From: Clostridium sp. 1001271st1 H5
GTDB lineage: Bacteria; Bacillota; Clostridia; Lachnospirales; Lachnospiraceae
Reading direction: 5' to 3'
Length of the DNA stretch: 64,000 nucleotides
Assembly (NCBI RefSeq): GCF_005845215.1
Contig: NZ_SPHO01000013.1
Span: forward strand, 107,269 to 171,268
The notes beneath the pieces are model-generated. The model saw only the letters and a list, made by a program, of their open reading frames with translations. It did not search any database and was not told where the DNA came from. Shown one piece after another: positions 25,443-34,042 of the stretch. The position numbers and the translations under genes are program-made. Positions within the stretch are counted from its first letter, which is position 1. Every line of letters begins with the position of its first letter.

Positions 25443-26463
25443 AAAATCAAAGGTATTTGAGATAGCGGGCATCGGACTCATTGCAGCGGCAGTGTGGACG
25501 GTTCTCATCATGCTGTCGGACGCAAGCCCGGCAGAGGCTTATGCCATGTTTTTTAAAGGTATTTTCGGAAATCTGAATGGGTTTATGGAAGTGTTTGTCA
25601 AGGCAACGCCCCTGATTTTCACAGGGCTGGGCTGCGCGGTGGCGTTTCGGACCGGCTTTTTCAACATAGGAGCAGAAGGGCAGTTTTACATAGGGGCCCT
25701 TGCCTCTGCGTGGGCAGCCCTTACCTGGACCGGACTTCCCGGGGTGCTGCGCATCCTGTGCGCCATTTTGATGGGATTTATCTTTGGCGGCCTGTGGGCG
25801 CTGATAGCAGCTATGTTTAAGGCAAAGCTGGGGATATCGGAAATCATTGTGACCATCATGCTGAATTACATTGCCATCAATCTCCTGGGCATTGCGGTCA
25901 GGACCTTTCTTATGGACCCGGCAGGCAGCATACCCCAGTCCCCCAAGCTGGACCCTTCCGTTACCCTTTACCGGTTCCTAAAGCCCACCAGGCTTCACGC
26001 GGGCTTTATCATTGCCGTGCTCATGGTGTTCCTTATCTGGTTCATCCTGGAGAAAACCACAGTGGGATATGAAATCAAGGTGGTTGGGTTCAACAAACGG
26101 GCAGCTGAGTGCAATGGAATCTCTGTTGTGAGGAACATCATTATTTCTGCGTTTTTAAGCGGCGGTCTGGCAGGAATCGCAGGAGCCGTGGAGGTTATGG
26201 GCGTGCAGAGGAAGCTCCTGGAGGGAATCTCCGGTGAGTGCGGATACACAGCAGTGCTCATCGCCCTTCTGGCGTCCAACCATCCCCTGGGCGTGCTCTT
26301 TGCAGCCATTGGGTTTGCAGCCCTGGAGGTGGGGGCAAATTCCATGCAGAGGCAGATGGGGGTGCCCTCAGCCATCGTCAACATCCTGGTGGGGCTGATT
26401 GTGCTGCTGATTCTGGGCAGGGAATTGTTTGACAGGAAGAGAAAGGGGGAAAAACCATGTTAG
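25435..26463 (+). CDS. ABC transporter permease (nucleoside/BMP type), subunit 1
   Basis: A 342-residue permease of the BPD_transp_2 family with about eight to ten membrane helices. It has the family loop TGFFNIGAEGQFYIGALASAWAA near residue 75, and VVGFNKRAAECNGI then SGGLAGIAGAVEV in the second half. The ATG at 25435 has AAGGAGG ideally placed and overlaps the ATPase stop by 8 bases. It heterodimerises with the next permease. Confidence 0.92.
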   Translation: MDRKSKVFEIAGIGLIAAAVWTVLIMLSDASPAEAYAMFFKGIFGNLNGFMEVFVKATPLIFTGLGCAVAFRTGFFNIGAEGQFYIGALASAWAALTWTGLPGVLRILCAILMGFIFGGLWALIAAMFKAKLGISEIIVTIMLNYIAINLLGIAVRTFLMDPAGSIPQSPKLDPSVTLYRFLKPTRLHAGFIIAVLMVFLIWFILEKTTVGYEIKVVGFNKRAAECNGISVVRNIIISAFLSGGLAGIAGAVEVMGVQRKLLEGISGECGYTAVLIALLASNHPLGVLFAAIGFAALEVGANSMQRQMGVPSAIVNILVGLIVLLILGRELFDRKRKGEKPC

Positions 26464-27398
26464 AGCAAATCATGACCGTTGGTTTCCTGACGGCCTTTCT
26501 GACGGCCTCAGTAAGGATGGCAGTGCCCCTGATTTACGCCGGACTGGGGGAGACCATATCCGAGAAAGCGGGCATCCTCAATATCGGAATGGAGGGCGTC
26601 ATGCTGGGCGGGGCCTTTTTCTCCTTTGCCGGAACCTTTTATTCCGGAAGCCTGGCCATTGGTATTTTGTGCGGAATGGCAGGCGGGGCAATGGTCAGCG
26701 CCATTCACGGGCTTCTGTCCATCCGGCTGGCCAAAGACCAGTCTGTCAGCGGAATCGCCATCAATATATTCATGGCCGGAGTTACCAGTTTCCTCTATAA
26801 GCTGATGTCAAGCGGCCAGTCCTATCAGCAGATAGAGCCCTTTGCAAAGCTTAAGATTCCGTTTCTGGGGGATATTCCCCTGATTGGAAACGCACTGTTC
26901 AACCAGGATATACTGACCTACGGGGTCTATGTGCTGGTAATCCTGGTCACCTTTTTCTACAGAAAGACATCCAAAGGAATGGCCTTTGCGGCAATCGGGG
27001 AAAACCCCAGGGCAGCGGATTCCGCAGGTATTCCCGTACACCGGTACCAGTGGGCGGCCGTGCTGCTGAACGGCCTGCTGGGAGGTCTGGGAGGCGCCTA
27101 TCTGGTCCTGGTGCAGGTGGGTAATTTCTCTGAGAACATGACATCCGGCCGCGGATATATTGCCCTGGCGGCTGTTATACTGGGCCGGTATGTACCCTTT
27201 GGAATGATGGGGGCGGCCTTTATATTCGGCGCTGCCAATGCCCTTCAGATTCGTCTTCAGGCCATCGGCGTGCCGCTTCCCACACAGGCCCTGGCCATGC
27301 TGCCCTACATCATAACCCTGGTTGCACTTCTGGGCTCCATTGGCAAGAACAGCGCGCCGGAAGCATTGGGCAAGCCGTATATAAGGGGCGCCAGGTAG
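26457..27398 (+). CDS. ABC transporter permease (nucleoside/BMP type), subunit 2
   Basis: A 313-residue permease of the same family with about eight helices. The characteristic loop is KAGILNIGMEGVMLGGAFFSF, and later stretches are AIGENPRAADSAGIPVHRYQW and LLGGLGGAYLVL. It overlaps the first permease by 7 bases (ATGTTAG), with GGGGGAAAAACC upstream. It completes a lipoprotein + ATPase + two-permease uptake system of the type used for purine nucleosides. The operon seems to end here, because a separate promoter precedes the PucR gene. Confidence 0.92.
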   Translation: MLEQIMTVGFLTAFLTASVRMAVPLIYAGLGETISEKAGILNIGMEGVMLGGAFFSFAGTFYSGSLAIGILCGMAGGAMVSAIHGLLSIRLAKDQSVSGIAINIFMAGVTSFLYKLMSSGQSYQQIEPFAKLKIPFLGDIPLIGNALFNQDILTYGVYVLVILVTFFYRKTSKGMAFAAIGENPRAADSAGIPVHRYQWAAVLLNGLLGGLGGAYLVLVQVGNFSENMTSGRGYIALAAVILGRYVPFGMMGAAFIFGAANALQIRLQAIGVPLPTQALAMLPYIITLVALLGSIGKNSAPEALGKPYIRGAR

Positions 27399-27445
27399 GG
27401 GGGATTGACCCGGAATTCAACCCCAAATTCAATCTAAATTGTTTA

Positions 27446-27474
27446 TTGCATTCCAGGCCCATGTCGTGTAAACT
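27446..27474 (+). promoter_or_regulatory. Promoter of the pucR gene
   Basis: TTGCAT (27446-27451), a 17-base spacer and TAAACT (27469-27474) give a leader of about 125 bases to the chosen start at 27607. Confidence 0.5.
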
Positions 27475-27606
27475 ATGTATGGGGACTTCTGCTTTGTTCA
27501 AATCAGGCACCTGAATTTTAACAAACATGAAGTCCTTTTTTCCATGTTATATTTAGATTTACCCGGGCCGGCCATGCCGGGGGGAAGTGAATGGCGGGGG
27601 ATTGAT

Positions 27607-29241
27607 ATGGGATTGACAATTAAGGCGGCTTTGAAGTTCGGAGGGTTATTCGGGGCATCGGTGGTTGCAGGAAAAAAAGGGCTGGATGCACCTATTGAAA
27701 GTGTCAGTGTCCTGGAAGTGGCAGAACATAATATTTCCAGGTGGGTTCTTAAAAACCAGCTGTATATTACATCTTTTTACGCAATCTGGGACAATGTGGA
27801 GCAGCAGAAGGAAGTGATTGAAACGCTGATAGACTGCGAGTGCTGCGGTCTGGTGCTCTGTTATGTGGGAACCTGGATTCGTCAGATTGACCTTGGCATC
27901 ATACAGCTGTGCGATGAGGCGGGATTTCCGCTGATTCAGGCCAGGACAGACGTGTCCTATATTGAAATCATGAACCCCATCATCACCCTGCTGTATGAGG
28001 AAAACACACGGGCCATGGTCACCAATGACTATTCCATGGTACGCAATGATTTCCTGAACCTGGTGGTGAATGAGGAAAACATAGACATGGTCTTTCAGCA
28101 GATGAACCGGCGTCTGAAAAAGAAGGTATCCTATTACGATACATACGGAAAGGTTATATATTCCGACAGGGGAACGGAGGGGGTACAGGCTGAGGAAGAG
28201 TATCTGAAGGATAATTTCAACCATATTTTATTTGAATGCAGCAGGGACGGATATACGGTACAGGATATACAGGGACGGAAAAATGCCATTGTACTGATTC
28301 GCTCCCAGAAGAATCTGTTCGGTCTTTTCTTCATGGATTACGACGGGGATTTTGAGGACAACATAAAAAACGGCCTGATTAATTCCATGGTGGTATCCGG
28401 GACCTTGATTCTGCAGAAACGGAACAAGGTGTCCCATTTCCGGGAGAAGGTAATAGAGGAATATGTGACGGACCTGCTGGTGTGGAATTTCCCGTCCAAT
28501 GCAAAGGCCCTGGAACGGGGCCTGGAGCTGGGGCTGACGGTACTGGACAAGAATCAGATTATTGTGGTGAATATCAATTCCATACAGAGTGTGACTGATT
28601 CAAAGGTGCAGCAGGAAATGCAGCGGTATATCAGGCGGGTCCTGCTGTCGCAGGTAAAACAGCTTCTGAATCTATACGACCCCAAGAGCTGGCTGGTGTT
28701 CCGCAGCGATACCATTCTGCTTTTCATGAACCATCAGGACGGGTCCGTAAATCTCCACACCCTGGGGGAGAAGCTGCTCAGGATATTTGATGGTAAATTT
28801 GACTTGTCGGTTTCCATAGGAGTCAGCAATGCATTTGGGTCCATGACGGATATTCCAAACGCCTACAACCAGGCCTTCCAGGCAGCTACTTTGGGCAGGG
28901 ACCACTATGGGGAAAATAAGGTTGTTTTTTATGATGCAGTGTATTTTTTCCAGAAGCTGCGTCAGATGGGCAAACAGCCGGAAATCGTGGAAATGTGCCA
29001 TAAGCATCTGGAACCGGTGCTGCGCTATGACGAGGAACACGGCACGGAACTGACCGGCACCCTGGAGTGCCTGCTGGTTAATAATGAGAATGTGAAGCTG
29101 GCAGCAGAGAAGCTTTTTGTACATAAAAATACGGTCCTCCAGAGGAAGAATAAGATTGTGGAGCTGTTCGGATTCTCGCCCTTTGATATGCCTTACCGGC
29201 TGAATTTTTTGATGATTTTTGATATTATGGAAGAAAAATAA
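27607..29241 (+). CDS. PucR family transcriptional regulator
   Basis: A 544-residue protein. The N-terminal PucR domain (ALKFGGLFGASVVAGKKGLDAPIESVSVLEV, protein start) is followed by a GGDEF-like middle region, and a C-terminal helix-turn-helix of the PucR/CdaR type (NVKLAAEKLFVHKNTVLQRKNKIVELFG). The frame is open upstream to 27475, but the PucR domain begins at the ATG at 27607, which has GGGGG 6 bases ahead. PucR proteins activate purine catabolism genes. Its place between a purine-type ABC system and an NCS1 permease agrees with this. A strong terminator follows. Confidence 0.9.
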   Translation: MGLTIKAALKFGGLFGASVVAGKKGLDAPIESVSVLEVAEHNISRWVLKNQLYITSFYAIWDNVEQQKEVIETLIDCECCGLVLCYVGTWIRQIDLGIIQLCDEAGFPLIQARTDVSYIEIMNPIITLLYEENTRAMVTNDYSMVRNDFLNLVVNEENIDMVFQQMNRRLKKKVSYYDTYGKVIYSDRGTEGVQAEEEYLKDNFNHILFECSRDGYTVQDIQGRKNAIVLIRSQKNLFGLFFMDYDGDFEDNIKNGLINSMVVSGTLILQKRNKVSHFREKVIEEYVTDLLVWNFPSNAKALERGLELGLTVLDKNQIIVVNINSIQSVTDSKVQQEMQRYIRRVLLSQVKQLLNLYDPKSWLVFRSDTILLFMNHQDGSVNLHTLGEKLLRIFDGKFDLSVSIGVSNAFGSMTDIPNAYNQAFQAATLGRDHYGENKVVFYDAVYFFQKLRQMGKQPEIVEMCHKHLEPVLRYDEEHGTELTGTLECLLVNNENVKLAAEKLFVHKNTVLQRKNKIVELFGFSPFDMPYRLNFLMIFDIMEEK

Positions 29242-29258
29242 GGGGAGGGGTGTAAAGG

Positions 29259-29300
29259 ACAGCCGCCTTATGTGTATCTGCACATAAGACGGCTGTTTTT
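29259..29300 (+). terminator. Terminator of pucR
   Basis: A 16-bp stem with one G-U pair (29259-29274 with 29281-29296), a 6-base loop and a T5 tract. Confidence 0.88.
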
Positions 29301-29382
29301 CTGTTTTTCCACACGCTGACAGCCGGGAGAGAAAGGGATATAGTTAAACAAAGAATAACAGAAAACAAAGGAGGAAGGTAGA

Positions 29383-30690
29383 ATGCCAAAAGAAAGGATG
29401 CAGGAAAATGTCCCGGCACAATCTCAAAATGACAATGCCACCCAGAGGGTGCCGGAGAATGAGAAAAAGGGGTTCTGCAGTATTGCATTTGTGGCAGCCG
29501 GGTATTGCATATGCATGTCCGGCCTGTACACAGGAGCAGCCATGGGATTTGGAATGAGCTTTAAGGAGGCAATACTGGCTGTCATTGTGGGAAATGTTAT
29601 CTTAAGCGTGTACGGCGGCCTGATTGGCGCGGCCGGTGCAAGGGAAGGCGTGTCCACATCCATGCTGGCAAGGCATACCTTCGGCAGAGAGGGCTCCAAG
29701 GTCATTGGTATTCTTCTGGCAGCAGTCATGGCCGGCTGGTACGCTGTGCAGGTAGGGTTCTTCGGTTCAACCATGTCGGCCCTGTTCCCCAACGGAGGCA
29801 TCATTACATCCCAGTACGTAGCCGCTTTCTGGGGCGGCATCCTGATGATGATAACTGCTTATATGGGATACAAGGGGCTGAATATCCTAAGCTATATTGC
29901 TGTTCCGGCCATAGCGATTCTTTCCGTTGTGGGCGTCGGTGTGGCGGTTAAAGGCTCCGGAGGCTGGAACGCTGTTATGAATCTGATTCCGTCAAAGCCC
30001 ACGACCATAAGCGCCACCATAGTTGCCATAGTGGGTTCCTTTGCAGGAGGAGCGGCAGCCCAGTCCGATATCACCCGGTATGCAAAGGATGCGAAAACAT
30101 CCTGGCTTGGAACGATTTTCGGATACCTCATTGCAAATACCTTTGTTATCCTGGCCGGTTATCTGATTACGGCGGCAACCGGGGAAGCAGACCCTCCTGT
30201 TGCGTTCCTGGCAATGGGACTTGGGGTGGCGGCCCTTCTGATTCTCATACTGGCGCAGTGGACCACCAACGACAACAACCTGTATACGGCCAGCCTGGGC
30301 CTGTCCAACTGCCTGCCGTTTACCAAGCATAAGATTGTGATTGTCACCGGCGTGCTTGCAACCATTGTGGGAGCCATGGGACTGGCGGATTACTTTACCA
30401 CCTGGCTGAATATCCTGGGAGTCGCCCTTCCTCCGGTAGCCGGGGTCATAATATGCGATTACTATTTACTGAAGGGAATGAAATATGAGTATGGCGCAGG
30501 CACCGTGTACTGCAAGGTAAATGCGTGGGCGTTTATCAGCATGATTGGCGGCATCGTCATAGGATTTACAGCACATTGGGGCATTGCTTCCATCAATTCT
30601 TTGGTAGCCAGCATGGTTCTGCACCTTGTCCTCATGAAAACCCTGGGCAGAGGAAATTCCGGAATCATCGGGGAAGAAACGGAAGTTTAA
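29383..30690 (+). CDS. NCS1 family purine/cytosine permease (CodB-like)
   Basis: A 435-residue membrane protein with about twelve helices and a polar N-terminal tail of some 30 residues. Motifs of the CodB branch include LYTGAAMGFGMSFKEAI, ARHTFGREGSKVIG, GGAAAQSDITRYAKDAKTSW and WTTNDNNLYTASLGLSN, the last being a typical substrate/Na+ site. The family imports nucleobases, hydantoin or allantoin with Na+ or H+. The M29-like enzyme, binding-protein fold and dipeptidase genes lie downstream on the same strand. AAAGGAGGAAGGTAG precedes the ATG. The substrate is unresolved. Confidence 0.9.
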   Translation: MPKERMQENVPAQSQNDNATQRVPENEKKGFCSIAFVAAGYCICMSGLYTGAAMGFGMSFKEAILAVIVGNVILSVYGGLIGAAGAREGVSTSMLARHTFGREGSKVIGILLAAVMAGWYAVQVGFFGSTMSALFPNGGIITSQYVAAFWGGILMMITAYMGYKGLNILSYIAVPAIAILSVVGVGVAVKGSGGWNAVMNLIPSKPTTISATIVAIVGSFAGGAAAQSDITRYAKDAKTSWLGTIFGYLIANTFVILAGYLITAATGEADPPVAFLAMGLGVAALLILILAQWTTNDNNLYTASLGLSNCLPFTKHKIVIVTGVLATIVGAMGLADYFTTWLNILGVALPPVAGVIICDYYLLKGMKYEYGAGTVYCKVNAWAFISMIGGIVIGFTAHWGIASINSLVASMVLHLVLMKTLGRGNSGIIGEETEV

Positions 30691-30726
30691 TGATAATGAA
30701 TTTTTAACTATAAGGAGGAAAACGAT

Positions 30727-31773
30727 ATGCCTAAATTTATGGATTTGGAACTGGCAAATGCATGCTACAAACTGATGCATGATTTGATTCAGGTGAAAAA
30801 GGGAGAAAGTGTGTTGATTACAGTGGATTCCAAAGCGGAGTTCCGTGTTGTGGAGGAGATGGCAAAGGCAGCAGAGGTGCTTGGGGCAAAAACCATGGTG
30901 GCATGGCATTCCACGCCAAAAGGATACGGCGCCCTGACTATGCCTTATCTACCGGAGCCATTAATCGAGTGTGTGGATAAGACGGATGTCTGGGTGGAGA
31001 TGAACGACCAGTGGCTTTTATATTCCCCTATATGGGATAAGGCTGTCACCAACGGCCGCACACGCCAGGTCATGCTGGGCGGACTGAGCGTGGAGCGGAT
31101 TGTGCGCTGTATCGGAGAAGTGGATTTGGAGGTACAGCAGGCATTCCAGAACCGGCTTGCGGCCATGACAAAGCAGGCAAAGAAAATGCGTATTACCAAT
31201 GAGGCCGGAACCGATGTGACCTTTGAAAATGACCCTGACCGTCCGGTTGCCAATGAGTGCGATTACAGCTTTGCAGGGGGCCACTTCCTGCTGGGACAGA
31301 TTGGATGGGCGCCAAAGGAGGAAACAATTCACGGCGTAATTGCCTTTGACGGCACCATCTCCGGAGGCGGAGATGCCGAGCTTGGCAAGCTGTCCGAGCC
31401 GGTACGCTATATTGTAAAGGAAGGGCGCATCCAGGAAATCCAGGGCGGAGAGCAGGCAGACATCCTGCGCGCCTACTACAAGAAGCTGGATGACCCCAAC
31501 ATGTACATAGCAGCCCATGTATGCTATGGCGTGAATCCAAATGCCAGGCTGGAAGGCTGCACAACAGAGGACGAGCGCGTGTGGGGAAGCACCCAGTGGG
31601 GATTCGGCCACCAGGGCTCCTGCTATTCCGGCGGGGCTCCCAGGTCCGCAAAGAGCCATATTGACGGAATCTGCCTGAACTGTACGATTTACATAGATGA
31701 TGTGATGATTCTGGAAAATGGCAGATATGTAGAACCGGAGCTTAAGGCACTGGCTGAAAAGCTGGGAAAATAA
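30727..31773 (+). CDS. M29-like aminopeptidase / NicX-like metalloprotein
   Basis: A 348-residue soluble protein with the fold pattern of the M29 thermophilic aminopeptidase / 2,5-dihydroxypyridine dioxygenase superfamily. The N-terminal segment (LIQVKKGESVLITVDSKAEFRVVEEMAKAAEVLGA) is a typical N-lobe. The C-terminal half holds candidate metal ligands in NECDYSFAGGH, FDGTISGGGD, TEDERVWGSTQWGFGHQ and AKSHIDG. The family includes both peptidases and ring-cleaving enzymes, so the reaction cannot be named. TAAGGAGGAAAACG precedes the ATG. It is 36 bases after the NCS1 permease and 1 base before the next gene, so an operon is clear. Confidence 0.75.
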   Translation: MPKFMDLELANACYKLMHDLIQVKKGESVLITVDSKAEFRVVEEMAKAAEVLGAKTMVAWHSTPKGYGALTMPYLPEPLIECVDKTDVWVEMNDQWLLYSPIWDKAVTNGRTRQVMLGGLSVERIVRCIGEVDLEVQQAFQNRLAAMTKQAKKMRITNEAGTDVTFENDPDRPVANECDYSFAGGHFLLGQIGWAPKEETIHGVIAFDGTISGGGDAELGKLSEPVRYIVKEGRIQEIQGGEQADILRAYYKKLDDPNMYIAAHVCYGVNPNARLEGCTTEDERVWGSTQWGFGHQGSCYSGGAPRSAKSHIDGICLNCTIYIDDVMILENGRYVEPELKALAEKLGK

Positions 31774-31774
31774 T

Positions 31775-32392
31775 ATGACAAGGATAAAGGTATGTGCAGA
31801 CCCCTTTCCGCCCTACCAGTATGTGGACAGGGACGGAAGTATGAAGGGAAGGGATTATGAGCTTGTGGTAAGCCGCCTGCGGGCGGCAGGATACGACCCT
31901 GAGGTATGTATTGCACCGTGGGACCGCATATACAGGGAATTCCAGGCCGGGGAACAGGACGTCCTGTTCCAGGCCCAGGATTCACCGGAACGCCTGGAAA
32001 AATTTTACTTCTCGAAGATGCTCCGGTATGCGGTGACTGAGGTTGTCACCATCAATCCGGCGCTTCTTGCGTTAAAGGAGTATGCTGGCCTTGCCGGCTA
32101 TAAGTTGGGGGTCATTGCCGGGTTTGCCAACGGACCGGAGATTGACAGCCTGCCGGATAGCTGCAAGGTGGAATTTCCTGACACAGCCCAGGTCCTGCAG
32201 GGAATCTGCAACAGAGAGGTGGACTGCGGCGTCTGTGACCAGGGGGTGAAGGAATATCTCATGGCGGGACAGCAGGTCCTTTTTCCCATCCCTGCCCTGA
32301 CCTATAAAAGGCCCCTGTATGTGATGTTCAACCAGAAAAAGCATCGGGATGATTTTGACGCGGCAGACAGGAGCACAGGAGGCATCGTATGA
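31775..32392 (+). CDS. Substrate-binding-protein fold without signal peptide
   Basis: A 205-residue protein that looks like the SBP_bac_3 family of amino acid ABC transporters (KVCADPFPPYQYVDRDGSMKGRDYELV opens the protein; YFSKMLRYAVTEVV; GVIAGFANGPEID; VDCGVCDQGVKEYL). Normal members have an export signal or lipobox; here the mature domain begins at residue 4, so it should stay in the cytoplasm. It is also somewhat short. It starts 1 base after the M29-like stop and overlaps the dipeptidase gene by 4 bases. The ligand and role are unknown; it may be a cytoplasmic ligand sensor or carrier for the flanking enzymes. Confidence 0.7.
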   Translation: MTRIKVCADPFPPYQYVDRDGSMKGRDYELVVSRLRAAGYDPEVCIAPWDRIYREFQAGEQDVLFQAQDSPERLEKFYFSKMLRYAVTEVVTINPALLALKEYAGLAGYKLGVIAGFANGPEIDSLPDSCKVEFPDTAQVLQGICNREVDCGVCDQGVKEYLMAGQQVLFPIPALTYKRPLYVMFNQKKHRDDFDAADRSTGGIV

Positions 32393-33372
32393 TTTTTGAC
32401 GGGCATGGGGATATATGGACGGATGTTACGTGCCGGCGGGTGGAGCATCAGGAATGCGATGTATTCCGCCGCCGTCACCTGAAAAAATTCCGGGAGGGCA
32501 ATGTATCCGGAGGAATCTTTGTGATTTGGATTGACCCTCCCCATGATAAGGACCCGGTGAAGCGCTCTGCCCAGATTGTGGACAGTATCCGCGCAGAACT
32601 GAAGGAGGCTTCGGATATACTGCAGCCAGTAACCTGCTTCCGGGATTTTGAGGCAGGGACCGCTGCCGGAAAAATCAATGTGGTGACCGGGATGGAAGGG
32701 CTGAGCCAGATAGGGGAGGATATTGACCGGATTAACTTCTTCTATGATGAGGTGGGGGTCCGGCACGCCATGCTTACCTGGAACGAGCAGAATGCACTGG
32801 CTGCGGGATGGCCCCGGGATAAGGACCAGGGGCTGACGCAGGCAGGAGTAAGGGCTGTGAGAAGAATTCAGGATTTGGGAATGGTAATGGATGTTTCCCA
32901 TCTGAATGACAAGGGGTTCTGGGATGTTATGAGGCTGGCCGGAGGCCCTGTTATTGCCTCCCACTCAAACGCCAGGTCCCTGTGCCCGGTCATGCGCAAC
33001 CTGTCGGACGATATGCTGAAAGAGATTGCGGCTACAGACGGTCTGGTGGGAATGAACAGCCTGCGGGAATTCATCGATGAACAGCCTGAGAACCAGGATG
33101 TGGAGCATCTGGCGGACCATGTGGAATATATTGCGGATTTAATTGGAATCCGCCACATTGGCCTGGGATATGATTTTGATGATTATCTGGGACAGGAGGC
33201 CCTGGGCTCCTTTAGTTCCAATCTGGATTCACCAAGCGGCAAAGGCGTTGCAAATGAGACGGAGGCGGGCAATCTCCTGAGGGTGCTGAGGGACAGGGGA
33301 TATACGGATGAGGAGCTGGGCGCGGTGGCATATGGAAATTTTTACCGGGTCTTTCAAGCAGTGTGGAAATGA
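32389..33372 (+). CDS. Membrane dipeptidase (peptidase M19, renal dipeptidase family)
   Basis: A 327-residue zinc-dependent M19 hydrolase. The HxD motif is in IFDGHGDIWTDV at the N-terminus. The catalytic glutamate lies in VVTGMEGLSQI, and metal ligands lie in DVSHLNDKGFWDV and ASHSNARSLCPVMRNL. RHIGLGYDFDD is a family hallmark. Characterised relatives split dipeptides, often with D-residues, though some act on other amides. No signal peptide is present. It overlaps the preceding gene through ATGA. With the NCS1 permease and M29-like protein it forms one transcription unit that ends before the hydrogenase leader. Confidence 0.9.
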   Translation: MIFDGHGDIWTDVTCRRVEHQECDVFRRRHLKKFREGNVSGGIFVIWIDPPHDKDPVKRSAQIVDSIRAELKEASDILQPVTCFRDFEAGTAAGKINVVTGMEGLSQIGEDIDRINFFYDEVGVRHAMLTWNEQNALAAGWPRDKDQGLTQAGVRAVRRIQDLGMVMDVSHLNDKGFWDVMRLAGGPVIASHSNARSLCPVMRNLSDDMLKEIAATDGLVGMNSLREFIDEQPENQDVEHLADHVEYIADLIGIRHIGLGYDFDDYLGQEALGSFSSNLDSPSGKGVANETEAGNLLRVLRDRGYTDEELGAVAYGNFYRVFQAVWK

Positions 33373-33412
33373 CAAGGCTGTATGATGCCGGATATTATTT
33401 CCGCAATAGTGA

Positions 33413-33441
33413 TTGACAGTCCCCCTGGCCTGTAGTAAGAT
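33413..33441 (+). promoter_or_regulatory. Strong promoter of the hyd leader
   Basis: TTGACA (33413-33418), a 17-base spacer and TAAGAT (33436-33441). These two hexamers and the spacing are the same as in both rRNA promoters at the window's end. Confidence 0.75.
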
Positions 33442-33447
33442 AAGAAA

Positions 33448-33605
33448 AACGGATGTGCGCCGCAGTATACAGTACTGGTATCTGCGCTGACAGGCTTGCC
33501 TTACAGCAAAGTGATGGCTGCAGGTCCCATAACAGGATATGTGAAGGACTGACCTGAAGCAGAGCTGAAGGGGAAGGCGGGGACACAGATGTAGCAGTAT
33601 GTTCA
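33448..33605 (+). ncRNA. Candidate structured leader RNA or small RNA upstream of the hyd genes
   Basis: Between a strong promoter and a terminator lie about 160 bases without a convincing reading frame. Visible stems are CGCAG-ATAC / GTAT-CTGCG (33461-33486, one bulge) and CAGGTC / GACCTG (33521-33526 with 33551-33556) enclosing CATA/TATG. I could not match it to a known riboswitch class by eye. It could be a cis-regulatory leader for the hyd genes or a free small RNA such as a 6S-like RNA. Confidence 0.45.
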
Positions 33606-33635
33606 GGATACGCCTTTTTGGCGTATCCTTTTTTT
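33606..33635 (+). terminator. Terminator in the hyd leader
   Basis: A 9-bp perfect stem (33606-33614 with 33620-33628), a T5 loop and a T7 tract, 68 bases before the next start codon. Confidence 0.88.
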
Positions 33636-33703
33636 ATAGGCAGGTATTACACCTGATTCTTACACAATGCCGGGAAGGGCAGGGCGCTCTGGGAGGGATT
33701 ATT

Positions 33704-33955
33704 ATGGAGACAAGAATCGCAGTCATTGGCATCATAGTGGAAAATAAGGATTCAGTGGAGAGCGTCAACGAGCTGCTCCACCAGTACAGCCGGTATATCA
33801 TTGGGAGGATGGGGCTTCCCTATGCAAAGAAAAAGGTGAATATTATCAGCGTTGTGGTGGATGCGCCCCAGGACATCATAAGCGCCCTGTCCGGTAAGCT
33901 GGGCAGGCTTCAGGGCATTACCTCCAAGGCCCTGTACTCCAATATTGGTTGTTGA
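33704..33955 (+). CDS. TM1266-type iron-only hydrogenase system regulator
   Basis: An 83-residue ACT/NikR-C-like protein (TRIAVIGIIVENKDSVESVNELLHQYSRYIIGRMGLPY; ISVVVDAPQDIISALSGKLGRLQGITSKALYS). Proteins of this small family are found next to FeFe-hydrogenase maturation genes, as here with hydG and hydF downstream. The frame is open back to 33599, but that part lies over the terminator. GGGAGG precedes the ATG at 33704. The family is presumed regulatory; no ligand is established by this sequence. Confidence 0.88.
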   Translation: METRIAVIGIIVENKDSVESVNELLHQYSRYIIGRMGLPYAKKKVNIISVVVDAPQDIISALSGKLGRLQGITSKALYSNIGC

Positions 33956-34042
33956 TAAAACGACATAAATCATCTGACGGGGAAGTGCTGCAGGCCGCCA
34001 TGGCCATGGGCCCTGACCCGGCAAGAAAAGGAGAGGAAAAAC

